A program made the translations under genes and the position numbers. Positions 9,672 to 17,939 of a stretch of DNA of 64,000 nt are shown in pieces. Position 1 is the first letter of the stretch, and each line of letters begins with the position of its first letter. Origin of the DNA: Oscillospiraceae bacterium (GTDB taxonomy: Bacteria > Bacillota > Clostridia > Saccharofermentanales > Saccharofermentanaceae); NCBI GenBank assembly GCA_902788505.1, contig CADAKH010000015.1, forward strand, positions 19,606 through 83,605. The letters run 5' to 3'. The notes under the pieces are model-generated. The model saw only the letters and a program-made list of their open reading frames with translations. It made no database searches and had not been told where the DNA came from.

Positions 9672-10382
9672 ATGCGCATTGCGATCTGTGACGACGAGGA
9701 AAAATACAGGATACAGTTAAAGACTGTCCTTGATAAACTGCTTATAAATACCGATGACGATATTGAGACGTTTTCGGATGGGAATATCCTTGCCGCGAAA
9801 TTTGCGGAAAGCCCTTTTGATCTTGTTTTCCTCGACATCGAGATGCCGGAAATAGACGGTATAACTCTTGCAAGAAAACTCAGAGCCGTATCCGAGAAAG
9901 TCTTCATAGTCTTTCTGACGGGACATGTCGAATATGCGCTCGAAGGCTATGAAGTAAATGCACTCAGATACCTTACAAAACCTGTTGATATCGATAAGCT
10001 CAAAGAGGTATTGAACTACGTCCGTGACAAGATCGGAAGTGCGCGCCAGATAATCATCAGAGAAGACGGCGAAGAGATCATCCTGAACGTTAATGACGTT
10101 GTCTATATCGAATCAATGAACCAGAATGTCAGGATCGTTACCACAACGGGAGAACACACGATCAGATACAACATCGGTGACTTTGAACAGCAGCTCAAAG
10201 ATGACGGATTCTTCAGAAGTCACAGGGGATATCTTATCTCTTTATCAAAAGTGAAGAAGCTTATTAAGACTGATGTAGTCCTGGACGGCGGTGCGGACGA
10301 AATCGTGCTTCCCGTCAGCCGAAGCAACATCAAGCCTTTGAAGGACGCATTGTATTCCTACGTTGAAGGAGCGGCCTTCTGA
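9672..10382 (+). CDS. LytTR-family response regulator (AgrA-like)
   Basis: A 236-residue regulator. The N-terminal receiver domain has the acidic pocket CDDEE, the phosphoacceptor in FLDIEMPEIDG and a Lys in YLTKP. The C-terminal LytTR domain runs from about residue 130 (IYIES-like segment, then FRSHRGYLISL), which binds promoter DNA through strands rather than a helix-turn-helix. It is followed 1 bp later by its cognate GHKL kinase. Systems of this type commonly respond to peptide signals; no autoinducer gene is visible beside it. Confidence 0.9.
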   Translation: MRIAICDDEEKYRIQLKTVLDKLLINTDDDIETFSDGNILAAKFAESPFDLVFLDIEMPEIDGITLARKLRAVSEKVFIVFLTGHVEYALEGYEVNALRYLTKPVDIDKLKEVLNYVRDKIGSARQIIIREDGEEIILNVNDVVYIESMNQNVRIVTTTGEHTIRYNIGDFEQQLKDDGFFRSHRGYLISLSKVKKLIKTDVVLDGGADEIVLPVSRSNIKPLKDALYSYVEGAAF

Positions 10383-10383
10383 C

Positions 10384-11787
10384 ATGGATGAAATTATAAG
10401 ATTTATTATCCTGATCTTCTCTAACGCGACAAATATCCTGTCTTTACTTCTTGTCGTCATGATATCGTCCGTATTCCTCGGGAGGAATGTAAGGCTTACC
10501 CGCGCTCATTATCTTTCATCTGCCGGTATTCTGGGTGTCATACTCGCTGCAAATGTGGTCTTAAATCTTGTATTTAAGGATACTCCCGATAATTCAACCC
10601 TTTTGATTTTAAACTTCGCACTTGAAATGCTCATCTATGTCTACGCTTTTGTTTTCTATCTTTTTGTCTTCAAGGAAAAGCGCATCCTGAGAGCTATAGA
10701 ATCTACTGTCGCATTCTATCTGGTCACTCTTTATTTCGCCACTCTGGCCCAGCTGTCTTTTATCTATTTCATGGGCGGCACCGAAGATATAATGAACCTT
10801 CTATTCTATGAGGACCTTGCCGAAGGTCCATACTGGATCGGCATGACAGGCGTCTCTTTCATTCTGATCGCCGGTCTTTGGGCGGTCGTTTACTTCGGTT
10901 TCTACAGGAAGCACAAGCAGCTGATCCTCGGTATTCCCTACCGTATCGTGTTCGGCATCTGGGTATTTCTCATGAACATGATCCCGTTTATTCCGGCAGA
11001 GATCCCGTCTGAGTTCATAACGCTTGAACAACGCTATTCGATAATGAGTCTTCTGTTCGGAATAGGCACGCTTCTTTTGGGATTCGTCGTACCGGTCGCG
11101 ATAATCATCCTGACAACAGAGAGGACACTTGCCGAGAAGACCAAATATCAGGAATCTTACCTAACGGCCGAACTCGAATACATAGAACAGTACAAGCACA
11201 AGCAGACGGAGACGAGAGCTTTCAGACATGACATCATCAACAATCTTTCCATGACCAAGATGATGCTCGATGAAGGTCACATCGAAGAGGCAAAAGAGCA
11301 CATCAGCGATATGCTCGGCAACGTAAGAGCCCTCTCCCCGCGCTACATAACCGGTGATGAGATGCTCGATCTTATCGTCTCCATGAAAGCCGACAAGATG
11401 GAAGATAAGAACATCACTTTCCTAACAGACGGCGTTATCGACGGCGGCCTCAGGATCAGGCCGATGGACATGTGCAGCATTTTCGCGAACGCATTGGACA
11501 ACGCGATCGAAGCCGCATCCAAGTGTCCTGATCCTTCCGTCAGGCTCAGCATCAAGAGGACTAAGACTTTCTTTGTTATCAGGATCTCCAATTCCGCTAT
11601 GTCCAAAGTGGACGTCGGCAAGCTTATGTCCACATCGGGCTATACGACCAAGAGAGACACCGAGCATCACGGTTTCGGACTGCTCAATATCCGCACCGCT
11701 GTCGAAAAGTATGACGGCATGCTGAAGGCCGAATCCGACGATGGATCCTTCTCGCTCTCTGTCATGATCCCCAGGATAAACGGCTGA
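10384..11787 (+). CDS. GHKL sensor histidine kinase (AgrC-like)
   Basis: A 467-residue kinase with six to seven membrane segments in the first 240 residues, a short coiled linker, the phosphoacceptor in FRHDIINNL, and a GHKL ATP-binding domain (ANALDNAIEA N-box, HGFGLLNIR G-box). ATG at 10384 lies 2 bp past the regulator stop, and the AAGGAG ribosome site is inside the regulator's end, so the pair is translationally linked. Confidence 0.88.
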   Translation: MDEIIRFIILIFSNATNILSLLLVVMISSVFLGRNVRLTRAHYLSSAGILGVILAANVVLNLVFKDTPDNSTLLILNFALEMLIYVYAFVFYLFVFKEKRILRAIESTVAFYLVTLYFATLAQLSFIYFMGGTEDIMNLLFYEDLAEGPYWIGMTGVSFILIAGLWAVVYFGFYRKHKQLILGIPYRIVFGIWVFLMNMIPFIPAEIPSEFITLEQRYSIMSLLFGIGTLLLGFVVPVAIIILTTERTLAEKTKYQESYLTAELEYIEQYKHKQTETRAFRHDIINNLSMTKMMLDEGHIEEAKEHISDMLGNVRALSPRYITGDEMLDLIVSMKADKMEDKNITFLTDGVIDGGLRIRPMDMCSIFANALDNAIEAASKCPDPSVRLSIKRTKTFFVIRISNSAMSKVDVGKLMSTSGYTTKRDTEHHGFGLLNIRTAVEKYDGMLKAESDDGSFSLSVMIPRING

Positions 11788-11789
11788 TC

Positions 11790-12053
11790 CGTGCCGCATT
11801 TTACAATGCGGTTTTCGTAGGGTTCCCTATCTGGTGGTACAGAGAGCCTTCCATAATCGATACATTCGTTGAGGAATACGATCTTGCAGGCAAGACGATC
11901 ATCCCGTTTGCAACATCAGGCTCAAGCGGAATCGGCAAATCAGCCGAGAATATCTCGCTTCTTGCAAACGGCGCAAAGGTCACAACAGGCGAGCGCTTCA
12001 AGGCAAGCGCATCGGTAGATGAACTCAGAAACTGGGCTTCAAAGTGGCTTTAA
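11790..12053 (+). pseudogene. C-terminal fragment of a flavodoxin
   Basis: An open frame without a start encodes VFVGFPIWWY, then GKTIIPFATSGSSGIG and a GERF segment ending WASKWL. This is the C-terminal half of a flavodoxin, including the FMN-binding WWY and TSGSSG loops. The 5' half is absent and the frame runs directly out of the histidine kinase end, so a deletion or insertion removed the front of the gene. A 7-bp hairpin with four T at 11794-11814 lies inside it and could end kinase transcription. Confidence 0.8.
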
Positions 12054-12088
12054 TGAAGAGATATACTTTCAGTTTACTCCAAACCAAA

Positions 12089-13336
12089 TCAGGTTAACAG
12101 ATAAGCATCATCGGGAGTGATCCTGTGATCATCTGTAAATATAATCCAGTCGGTGATATCAGAAAACGGAATAGTTCTGATATCACCTTCTTTTATTCCG
12201 GACACATAATACGGTTCCTGCGTGAGTTCAGCCACGATGGAATCTTCATTCACATCCTTGAGCTCAAACCAGATGTGCTCCCTCTCAGGCTTATCCTCAC
12301 TGTCCCAGTATTCCTTGTCGGTCAAAAGTCCGACTTTGACTATAATGTTTTGCATCCCGCTCTTATACGCATCGAGCAGATAAGGAAGTCTCTCGATAGC
12401 AAGGCTGCTCATGCGCCTTGTCTCGTCCGTCGAGAACATGTACATCGGATTCTGATCCAGGAACTGGTTGAAGTCCTGCACTGGAGTATAGATCCTGTTA
12501 TCCTCTTCTTCCTGATTCCTGTAGATCATGAGGACATAAGTACCCTCGCCGTGAACTCCGTCATCTCTGTCCTCTTCCGTGCCCAGAGTAACATCAGGAT
12601 AGTAATTGAGTGCTTCCTTCCAGTCGAGCGCTGTCAGTGTCAGAACTTTGCCTGCTGCCTGTCCGACAAAGACGCCTTCACCCGGCTCGATCAGTTCTTC
12701 GCTCTCTAACATTCTCACTGCAAACGACTCGATCATTTTGTAATGGTCGGCGAAGCAATCCTTATTGGAATTCAGGATCTCCAGTTCATACAGTCCGCAG
12801 CGCTTCAGACCGTGTGTATGAAGCCACACTTCATCGCCTCCGTCAGATATCGCCTGAACAGTAAAAAGATATCTCGGTGCAGGCAGGACTTTCGAGTTAG
12901 CCGCCAGTGAGACCCACTTGCCCGACAGGAGTTTTTCGGAAGGGCAATCCAGGACTGCCAGCACATCCGGAAACATCGCATCGATTATCTTCAGCTGATC
13001 GTGAAAACACTTGTTGTTATCGCCTTCAAAATCAATACAGACATATAACCCCGTCTTCGCTTCATCAAGTCTCTTGTATTCCTCTTCAGTGAATGTGTGC
13101 TCCGGACGCACCATGCCCGGTATCTCGACTTTAGTTGGACCTACTTCAGCATCATATTCGGTGCCGTCAACATCGAATGTGATCACCATCCCGCGCTCGT
13201 CATCGAAATTCATGTTCTTTATCTGAACATGCTCATTGTCCTTTATGTTTTCCATGAAGATCTCAGGATCTTCCGTGTCCTTTTCATTCATCGGAATGAC
13301 GATCATGAATGACGGTTCTCTGATTAATTCTTCCAT
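12089..13336 (-). CDS. DUF4026/DUF2314-like protein
   Basis: A 415-residue acidic cytoplasmic protein without signal or membrane segments. The layout matches proteins annotated with an N-terminal DUF4026 region and a C-terminal DUF2314-like region (HIWFELKDVNE, then EGDIRTIPFSDITDWI). No activity is known for these families; they often occur near polymorphic toxin and immunity genes. ATG at 13336 follows GGGGGA; the frame is open further upstream but without a ribosome site. Confidence 0.65.
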   Translation of the reverse strand: MEELIREPSFMIVIPMNEKDTEDPEIFMENIKDNEHVQIKNMNFDDERGMVITFDVDGTEYDAEVGPTKVEIPGMVRPEHTFTEEEYKRLDEAKTGLYVCIDFEGDNNKCFHDQLKIIDAMFPDVLAVLDCPSEKLLSGKWVSLAANSKVLPAPRYLFTVQAISDGGDEVWLHTHGLKRCGLYELEILNSNKDCFADHYKMIESFAVRMLESEELIEPGEGVFVGQAAGKVLTLTALDWKEALNYYPDVTLGTEEDRDDGVHGEGTYVLMIYRNQEEEDNRIYTPVQDFNQFLDQNPMYMFSTDETRRMSSLAIERLPYLLDAYKSGMQNIIVKVGLLTDKEYWDSEDKPEREHIWFELKDVNEDSIVAELTQEPYYVSGIKEGDIRTIPFSDITDWIIFTDDHRITPDDAYLLT

Positions 13337-13599
13337 TTGTATATCCCCCTTTGTAAGTGGAGTTATGACCTGCATTTCTGTTTGTCTGCACTCACCTCAT
13401 CAATATTATATACAATTGTATATGATTGGTCGCCGTACCAAATTTGTATCTGAATTCCGTGATTCAGATACGAAAAAATGCACATTAACGTCTTTGTGCA
13501 CTATTTTGTACCCAAATATGCAATTATAGATACAAAACAGGTACAACCTGATTCTGCCCGGTAATACTCCATGATCCTTCCTTGCAATACCCATCATAG

Positions 13600-13646
13600 A
13601 AACCTGCTAACAAAAATCAAGAGCTTGTTGGCAGGTTTTTGTTTTT
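13600..13646 (+). terminator. Terminator-like hairpin with no obvious upstream gene
   Basis: AAACCTGC then AACAA pairs with TTGTT then GCAGGTTT (one bulged T and one bulged G), followed by a T-rich tail on the plus strand. No plus-strand gene ends here, so it may terminate a small RNA. Confidence 0.6.
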
Positions 13647-13702
13647 AAACAAGGCGCGGCGATATCACCGCACCTTCTTATGACTTGAATTTTTTCTTTC
13701 TT

Positions 13703-13739
13703 GAAAAGCCCCCGCCAAGTTTATTTTTTTGCGGGGGCT
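13703..13739 (-). terminator. Terminator of the Ro60-like gene
   Basis: A perfect 9-bp GC stem (AGCCCCCGC with GCGGGGGCT) lies 6 bp beyond the stop at 13745, with TTTT next on the minus strand. Confidence 0.8.
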
Positions 13740-13744
13740 AATCT

Positions 13745-15211
13745 TTATGCTGCTACCTGCTTATATCTTTCAGATGAGATCACGCTCATCATGAAGGAAT
13801 AAGGGTCCATGTTGTCAGTCTTCAGCATCGCGAAGATCTGAGGTGACATACCTGAGACCAGGGTAACGCCCTTTTCATTCATTGTGACAGGCTGCTGCCT
13901 GTTGAAGCTGTTGACATTCCAGAAGACCATAGAAGGCAGCCTGTAGCCGGCTCTCTCGAACTTTGCCCTGGCATTCTCAAAGTTTGTCATGTCTGCGTCA
14001 TTGGCGCAGGAGTCAAACTCCATGTCCGAGATGATGATCAGCCTTGAAGGCATATCCTTCTGCTTCAGTCTGTTCTTGACCGCTGTGTTCAAGATCAGGT
14101 CGAATGTCTTGCCGATATTTGTGTTGCTGCATTCATTGAAGCTCATGCAGTACTGAACCTTCTCGAAAATATCCTTACCCTTGATCTCAACCAACTGAGG
14201 GTTAGCTGAGAAAGTGATGAAGTGATTTCTGAAAGCGCCTTTGTTGCGCTCTGCAAAGTAGATGCCCAAAGATTCGGCAACTGCTGCAGGCATAACGCTT
14301 GCGCCACCCCAGTACATTGAGCCGGAGCCGTCAACCACAACCAGAGTGTTATCAGAGTTCACATAGTTCTCCAATGCATTCCATGTAGTATCCAGAACTG
14401 CTCTTTCCTCAGAGGACATGCCCTTTCTGTTCCTGATAACAGTGCCTGCAATGTCGTAAGGAGTCAGGGTACTTGTATTCAGCTCATAAGGATTCTTTAT
14501 AGCTTCCATAATGAACTTCTGGTATCTTTCACCATCATTTCTGATGAAGGCTTTTCTGTACTTGAACAGAGCCTTTGAAGGCTGAATGTTGTACTCAAAA
14601 GAGTAGTCCTTCTCTCTCAGGTTATTCTCAATGATCCTGATATAACCTCTCAAAGAAGACAGCATCTTTCTGTATGATTCATAAGACATATCCATGCCCT
14701 TTGCAATCTTTTTTGCAAGCCTTACAGCTTCCTTATTGCTTGTGTTTACAGAAGGCAGCCACTTTGCCATCAGAGAGACTAAGCCCTGTGCCTGCATGGA
14801 CTTCATGTCATCTGCCAGAACGGCTTTGATATATGCGATTGCATCCTTCTCACAAGGAGTATCCATCAGTTCCAGGATATCATCATATCTGCCGTATTCG
14901 GCAATATTATCGATATTTCTGACTGCAACTTCAGGATAGTTGGAAGCCAGGTATCTGAAGATTACTCTGAAGAATCTTCTCTCACCCAGGCCGCCTCTGA
15001 CATCTCTTGCAAAGAAGAGTGTCTTCATGGCAATATCCCTGTCTTCTGCAAAGGCTCTGATGAACCTCTCGATGATCTCTTCATCCTCTGCATTTCTCAA
15101 TGCGCCTGCTGTTGCAAACAGATCCAGGCAGTCAGACATTGTAGATGCATTTGATGCTGCTCCGTTTGCTGTGTAAGCCCTGTTAGCTTCTCTCTTTAAA
15201 AACTTCAACAT
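13745..15211 (-). CDS. Ro60-like RNA-binding protein (DUF2828, HEAT-like ring plus vWA)
   Basis: A 488-residue protein. The N-terminal two thirds are helical repeats (TMSDCLDLFATAGALR, FFARDVRGGLGERRFF), matching DUF2828, a relative of the TROVE ring of Ro60/Rsr. The C-terminal third is a von Willebrand A domain with an intact MIDAS start (VVDGSGSMYWGG) and a later DMEFD segment. Ro60/Rsr proteins bind misfolded or damaged RNA and are gated by Y RNAs. Here a tRNA-mimic sequence lies directly upstream on the same strand and a WYL regulator is divergent, as in known Rsr loci. ATG at 15211 follows AAAGGAGG. Confidence 0.75.
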   Translation of the reverse strand: MLKFLKREANRAYTANGAASNASTMSDCLDLFATAGALRNAEDEEIIERFIRAFAEDRDIAMKTLFFARDVRGGLGERRFFRVIFRYLASNYPEVAVRNIDNIAEYGRYDDILELMDTPCEKDAIAYIKAVLADDMKSMQAQGLVSLMAKWLPSVNTSNKEAVRLAKKIAKGMDMSYESYRKMLSSLRGYIRIIENNLREKDYSFEYNIQPSKALFKYRKAFIRNDGERYQKFIMEAIKNPYELNTSTLTPYDIAGTVIRNRKGMSSEERAVLDTTWNALENYVNSDNTLVVVDGSGSMYWGGASVMPAAVAESLGIYFAERNKGAFRNHFITFSANPQLVEIKGKDIFEKVQYCMSFNECSNTNIGKTFDLILNTAVKNRLKQKDMPSRLIIISDMEFDSCANDADMTNFENARAKFERAGYRLPSMVFWNVNSFNRQQPVTMNEKGVTLVSGMSPQIFAMLKTDNMDPYSFMMSVISSERYKQVAA

Positions 15212-15305
15212 TTCCTTTTCCTCCTTTACAAGGTGCCGTGGGATCTCCCCCAGATCGATTAACAGTCGCGCATGCAATTGCTGTATGCACCTTTAATCAA
15301 CGTTT

Positions 15306-15445
15306 TGTACAAGACACTTTGTCTTCGCCTTGACAGCTATGGCAGGATTCGAACCTGCAAACCAACCTCTGCTGATTGCTGAGCGTGTCTTTCACGTTGC
15401 AGCCTTATGTTAACCCCGGCAAGTGGGGTTTAAAAGATGCAGATT
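15306..15445 (-). ncRNA. Candidate Y-RNA-like (tRNA-mimic) RNA upstream of the Ro60-like gene
   Basis: On the minus strand the sequence holds a complete T-arm: GCAGG, loop TTCGAAT, CCTGC (around 15343-15359), with the universally conserved T-loop bases. It is preceded by a GG-containing AGAGGTTGGTT segment resembling a D-loop, and both are enclosed by CAGC/GCTG. Upstream are hairpins CGTG/CACG and AACCCC/GGGGTT; downstream is AAGACA/TGTCTT. No matching 7-bp acceptor stem or anticodon arm can be drawn, so it is not an ordinary tRNA. Position beside a Ro60-like gene suggests a prokaryotic Y RNA (YrlA type). Ends are approximate; it could also be a processed 5' leader. Confidence 0.5.
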
Positions 15446-15472
15446 GACTTGTTATTACAACCCCAATATAAT
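15444..15472 (+). promoter_or_regulatory. Sigma-A promoter of the WYL gene
   Basis: TTGACT at 15444-15449 and TATAAT at 15467-15472 are separated by exactly 17 bp. The spacer ends with one copy of the ACAACCCCAA repeat. Confidence 0.75.
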
Positions 15473-15521
15473 CAGTGTATTAAAGTAATTTTCGGAGATT
15501 TGGAATATTTCACAACCCCAA
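15457..15521 (+). promoter_or_regulatory. Direct repeat ACAACCCCAA, possible WYL operator
   Basis: Identical 10-mers at 15457-15466 and 15512-15521, starts 55 bp apart. One abuts the -10 box, the other precedes the ribosome site. The related CCCC/GGGG hairpin of the divergent RNA lies close by. Autoregulation by the WYL protein is inferred. Confidence 0.45.
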
Positions 15522-15534
15522 ATAGGAGTTAGGC

Positions 15535-16533
15535 ATGACTGAAAAATACAAGATATATCTGTCCGAGGACACGAAAATGAGGCTTATCAACGATGCCGAA
15601 CTCTTCGAATTCTACAGGAATGACGGCAGCGTCAACCTCAACGGTTTTCTCAAAGAGCTTATCGTCAATTATTTCGAGCAGTACCGTAAAGACAATGATG
15701 CACTTCTAAATAACATGCTCGAAGAATTAACATCGGTAAAATCACTCAAGTCCAAAGATGCTTCAGTTCTGGCTGAGAAAATAATAACAACATACATCAA
15801 CAACAGGGAGAACACTTCCGGCAAGAGCTCCGTTATCACGCTCACCGTCAGCGGTGAATCCTATAACATCGTACAGATAATCGAGAACAATCTTCTTAAA
15901 GACAACTCGCTTTCCGGATACATCAAGGACATGTTCCTGTCCTACCTCTCAATCCCGAGAAACAAGCGCGAAGAGATAATCTTCAGACAGACTTACGACG
16001 CTATCAGCAAAGCGATCGCCGAGAGCCGTGTCCTGTCATTTACTTCGACCAATTCACCCAAACAGGGAACCGTCTATGTCGAACCTTACCTTATCGCGAC
16101 ATCAAAGGAAGAACAGTTCAGCTACCTTCTCTGCCACGGCCACAGATACGATCTTGATCACACATTCAGGATCTCAAGACTTCGAAATGTATTCATAACA
16201 TCAGACGTATTCGTAAGGAGCAAAAAGACGGAAGAGCGGCTCACTCAAGTTGGAATACGTCATCCCCACTCCGCATCCCCCGACATTCACGCAGTCATCC
16301 TGATGACCGAACGCGGCAAACAGATGTACAAGATGATCGTCAAAAACAGACCTTCCGTGACCGAGATCAAAGGCAACAGATACCATTTCGACTGGCCGCA
16401 GCAGCAGCTCGAAGACTACTTCAGAAGATTCGGCAAAGAAGCGGTCGCTCTCCGTCCGAAGTCACTCAAGACCAAGCTTCAGATTTATTATTCCGATGCA
16501 GCTGAAGCGTATTCGGATAAGGCCTCACACTAA
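15535..16533 (+). CDS. WYL-domain transcriptional regulator
   Basis: A 332-residue protein. The N-terminal half is charged and helical with a region resembling a ribbon-helix-helix or short HTH repeat. The C-terminal half is a WYL domain (VYVEPYLIATSKEEQFSYLLCHG), which senses nucleic-acid or nucleotide ligands in many defence and repair loci. It is divergent from the Y-RNA-like sequence and Ro60-like gene. AGGAG precedes ATG at 15535. Its last 9 bp overlap the end of a nitroreductase fragment on the other strand. Confidence 0.78.
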   Translation: MTEKYKIYLSEDTKMRLINDAELFEFYRNDGSVNLNGFLKELIVNYFEQYRKDNDALLNNMLEELTSVKSLKSKDASVLAEKIITTYINNRENTSGKSSVITLTVSGESYNIVQIIENNLLKDNSLSGYIKDMFLSYLSIPRNKREEIIFRQTYDAISKAIAESRVLSFTSTNSPKQGTVYVEPYLIATSKEEQFSYLLCHGHRYDLDHTFRISRLRNVFITSDVFVRSKKTEERLTQVGIRHPHSASPDIHAVILMTERGKQMYKMIVKNRPSVTEIKGNRYHFDWPQQQLEDYFRRFGKEAVALRPKSLKTKLQIYYSDAAEAYSDKASH

Positions 16534-16737
16534 GAGCTGCTTCTTTCCAGAACCAATCTCAAAATGGCATTTGACGATGCCCAGATCGACCCGGCTCAGC
16601 ACGCCGCCCTTATCGATAAACTCTACGGTCTCATCATCATTCAGCTTTATCAGGAACTTCTGCTGATTTATCGCAGTGGGTGCAAGCAAAGCCATCTCGA
16701 CACCCTTTTCAAACCACTCGAGTCTTTGCGTGGAAGA
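16525..16737 (-). pseudogene. C-terminal fragment of a nitroreductase-family protein
   Basis: About 70 codons without a start read LEWFEKGVEMALLAPTAINQ, then QKF, then VDLGIVKCHFEIGSGK before TGA. This is the C-terminal FMN-binding part of a TM1586-type nitroreductase. The catalytic N-terminal portion is absent. It converges on, and overlaps by 9 bp, the WYL gene, so the rearrangement junction lies near 16740. Confidence 0.75.
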
Positions 16738-16781
16738 TGTGATAGACTAAATTATCACCAATGGAAAAGGGGGAGATAAAA

Positions 16782-17180
16782 ATGGCAAGATATGGCGGTT
16801 ACACAAGTGCCAATGAGTTAAAAGGTGCGGCATCAGAGGCGCGCAATGCGGAAAGAGTTGCAGATGCTAACAGAAGCATTAATGAACTCAGGAGCGACAT
16901 CTTAAGACTCAGGATAATGCTTCAGGCCATGATGGCAGTCATGATCGAACAGGGGGTTGATCCCAATCTCATCAACGCAAAGATCGAAGAGATCGTCTCA
17001 AAGCCTGAGACATTTGAGCCCACAGGAAAAGAATCCGCACCCTGCCCGAGATGCGGACGCATGATCCTCGATAACGGCACAACACCTTTGACCGGAACAT
17101 GTCTCTACTGCGGTGAAGTTATCAGGTTCGCTCCTAAGATCGAAGTTGAAGAAAAGCAGAATACAGAAGAGAACTCCTGA
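16782..17180 (+). CDS. Small zinc-ribbon protein
   Basis: A 132-residue protein. A helical N-terminal half (about 25-65, possible coiled coil) is followed by a zinc ribbon, CPRCGRMI...GTCLYCGEV (about 90-115), and an acidic tail. AAGGGGGAG sits before ATG at 16782. It lies 31 bp before the phosphoesterase gene and is probably co-transcribed. Function unknown. Confidence 0.7.
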   Translation: MARYGGYTSANELKGAASEARNAERVADANRSINELRSDILRLRIMLQAMMAVMIEQGVDPNLINAKIEEIVSKPETFEPTGKESAPCPRCGRMILDNGTTPLTGTCLYCGEVIRFAPKIEVEEKQNTEENS

Positions 17181-17211
17181 TTCGTTGCATTGATCTCCCG
17201 GAAAGGACCCG

Positions 17212-17913
17212 ATGATCTACGTAATCTCTGACCTTCACGGATATCCTCACGACAAGTTTCTTGCCCTGTTAGACAAGGCAGGTTTTGGCAAGAACGATTT
17301 TCTTTATATCTTAGGTGATGTCGTGGACCGCAACGGTGACGGCGGTGTTGAGACATTAAACTGGCTCATGTATCAGACCAACGCCCAGCTCATCTTAGGC
17401 AACCATGAAGCGATGCTGCTCGCATGCTCATTTGTATTCGATGAGATAACCGAAGACAGCATAGATTCTTTAACAGCTGAGAAGATCGATATGCTCAGCA
17501 GATACCAGTTAGACGGCGGAGATATCACCCTCAAAGCCATGCAGAAACTTCCGAAAGAAACACAACAGGATATACTCGATTATCTCCGTGACTGCCCGTT
17601 ATACGAGACTGTAAACGCAGGCGGCAAAAACTTCATACTCGTTCATGCAGGACTTGATAACTTCGATCCGGAAAAGAGAATAGAAGACTACACAACAGAA
17701 GAACTTCTTTGGGCCTGGCCGGAACTTACAGATGTTTACTACAAAGATAAAATGACCATCTTCGGTCACACACCTACATTCTCATTCGGCGACGAATACG
17801 AAGGCAAGATAATCCAGACCGGCACCTGGATCGACATCGATGTCGGTGCAGGATTTGGCAGAGAACCGGTGCTGGTGAGGTTGGATGATATGAGAGAGTA
17901 CAACGGCTCTTAA
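17212..17913 (+). CDS. Metallophosphoesterase, PrpE/ApaH-like phosphatase
   Basis: A 233-residue enzyme with all calcineurin-type motifs in order: DLHG (residues 7-10), GDVVDR (about 36-41), GNHE (about 63-66), HAGL (about 144) and GHTP (about 184). These bind two metals. The spacing resembles bacterial PPP-type Ser/Thr or diadenosine-polyphosphate phosphatases; the substrate cannot be assigned. Confidence 0.85.
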   Translation: MIYVISDLHGYPHDKFLALLDKAGFGKNDFLYILGDVVDRNGDGGVETLNWLMYQTNAQLILGNHEAMLLACSFVFDEITEDSIDSLTAEKIDMLSRYQLDGGDITLKAMQKLPKETQQDILDYLRDCPLYETVNAGGKNFILVHAGLDNFDPEKRIEDYTTEELLWAWPELTDVYYKDKMTIFGHTPTFSFGDEYEGKIIQTGTWIDIDVGAGFGREPVLVRLDDMREYNGS

Positions 17914-17939
17914 TATCTAAATATCAAATGTGTGATTCA

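Larger units (their letters stand above)
13376..13744. other. Intergenic region with several hairpins
   Basis: No credible gene. It holds a perfect 10-bp inverted repeat (13446-13471, GTATCTGAAT arms), a 6-bp one (13479-13500, TGCACA arms), a plus-strand terminator-like hairpin (13600-13646) and the terminator of the Ro60-like gene. Confidence 0.5.

Noticed and set aside
11794..11814. Hairpin CCGCATT/AATGCGG as a definite terminator
   Set aside because: It lies within the preserved flavodoxin reading frame and has only four T, so it is mentioned but not listed separately.
15343..15359. An ordinary tRNA gene
   Set aside because: The T-arm is perfect, but no acceptor stem of 7 bp, no anticodon arm and no CCA-adjacent end can be built around it.
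16564..16779. 71-codon plus-strand open frame
   Set aside because: It is antisense to the nitroreductase fragment, whose minus-strand translation is clearly protein-like; no ribosome site.
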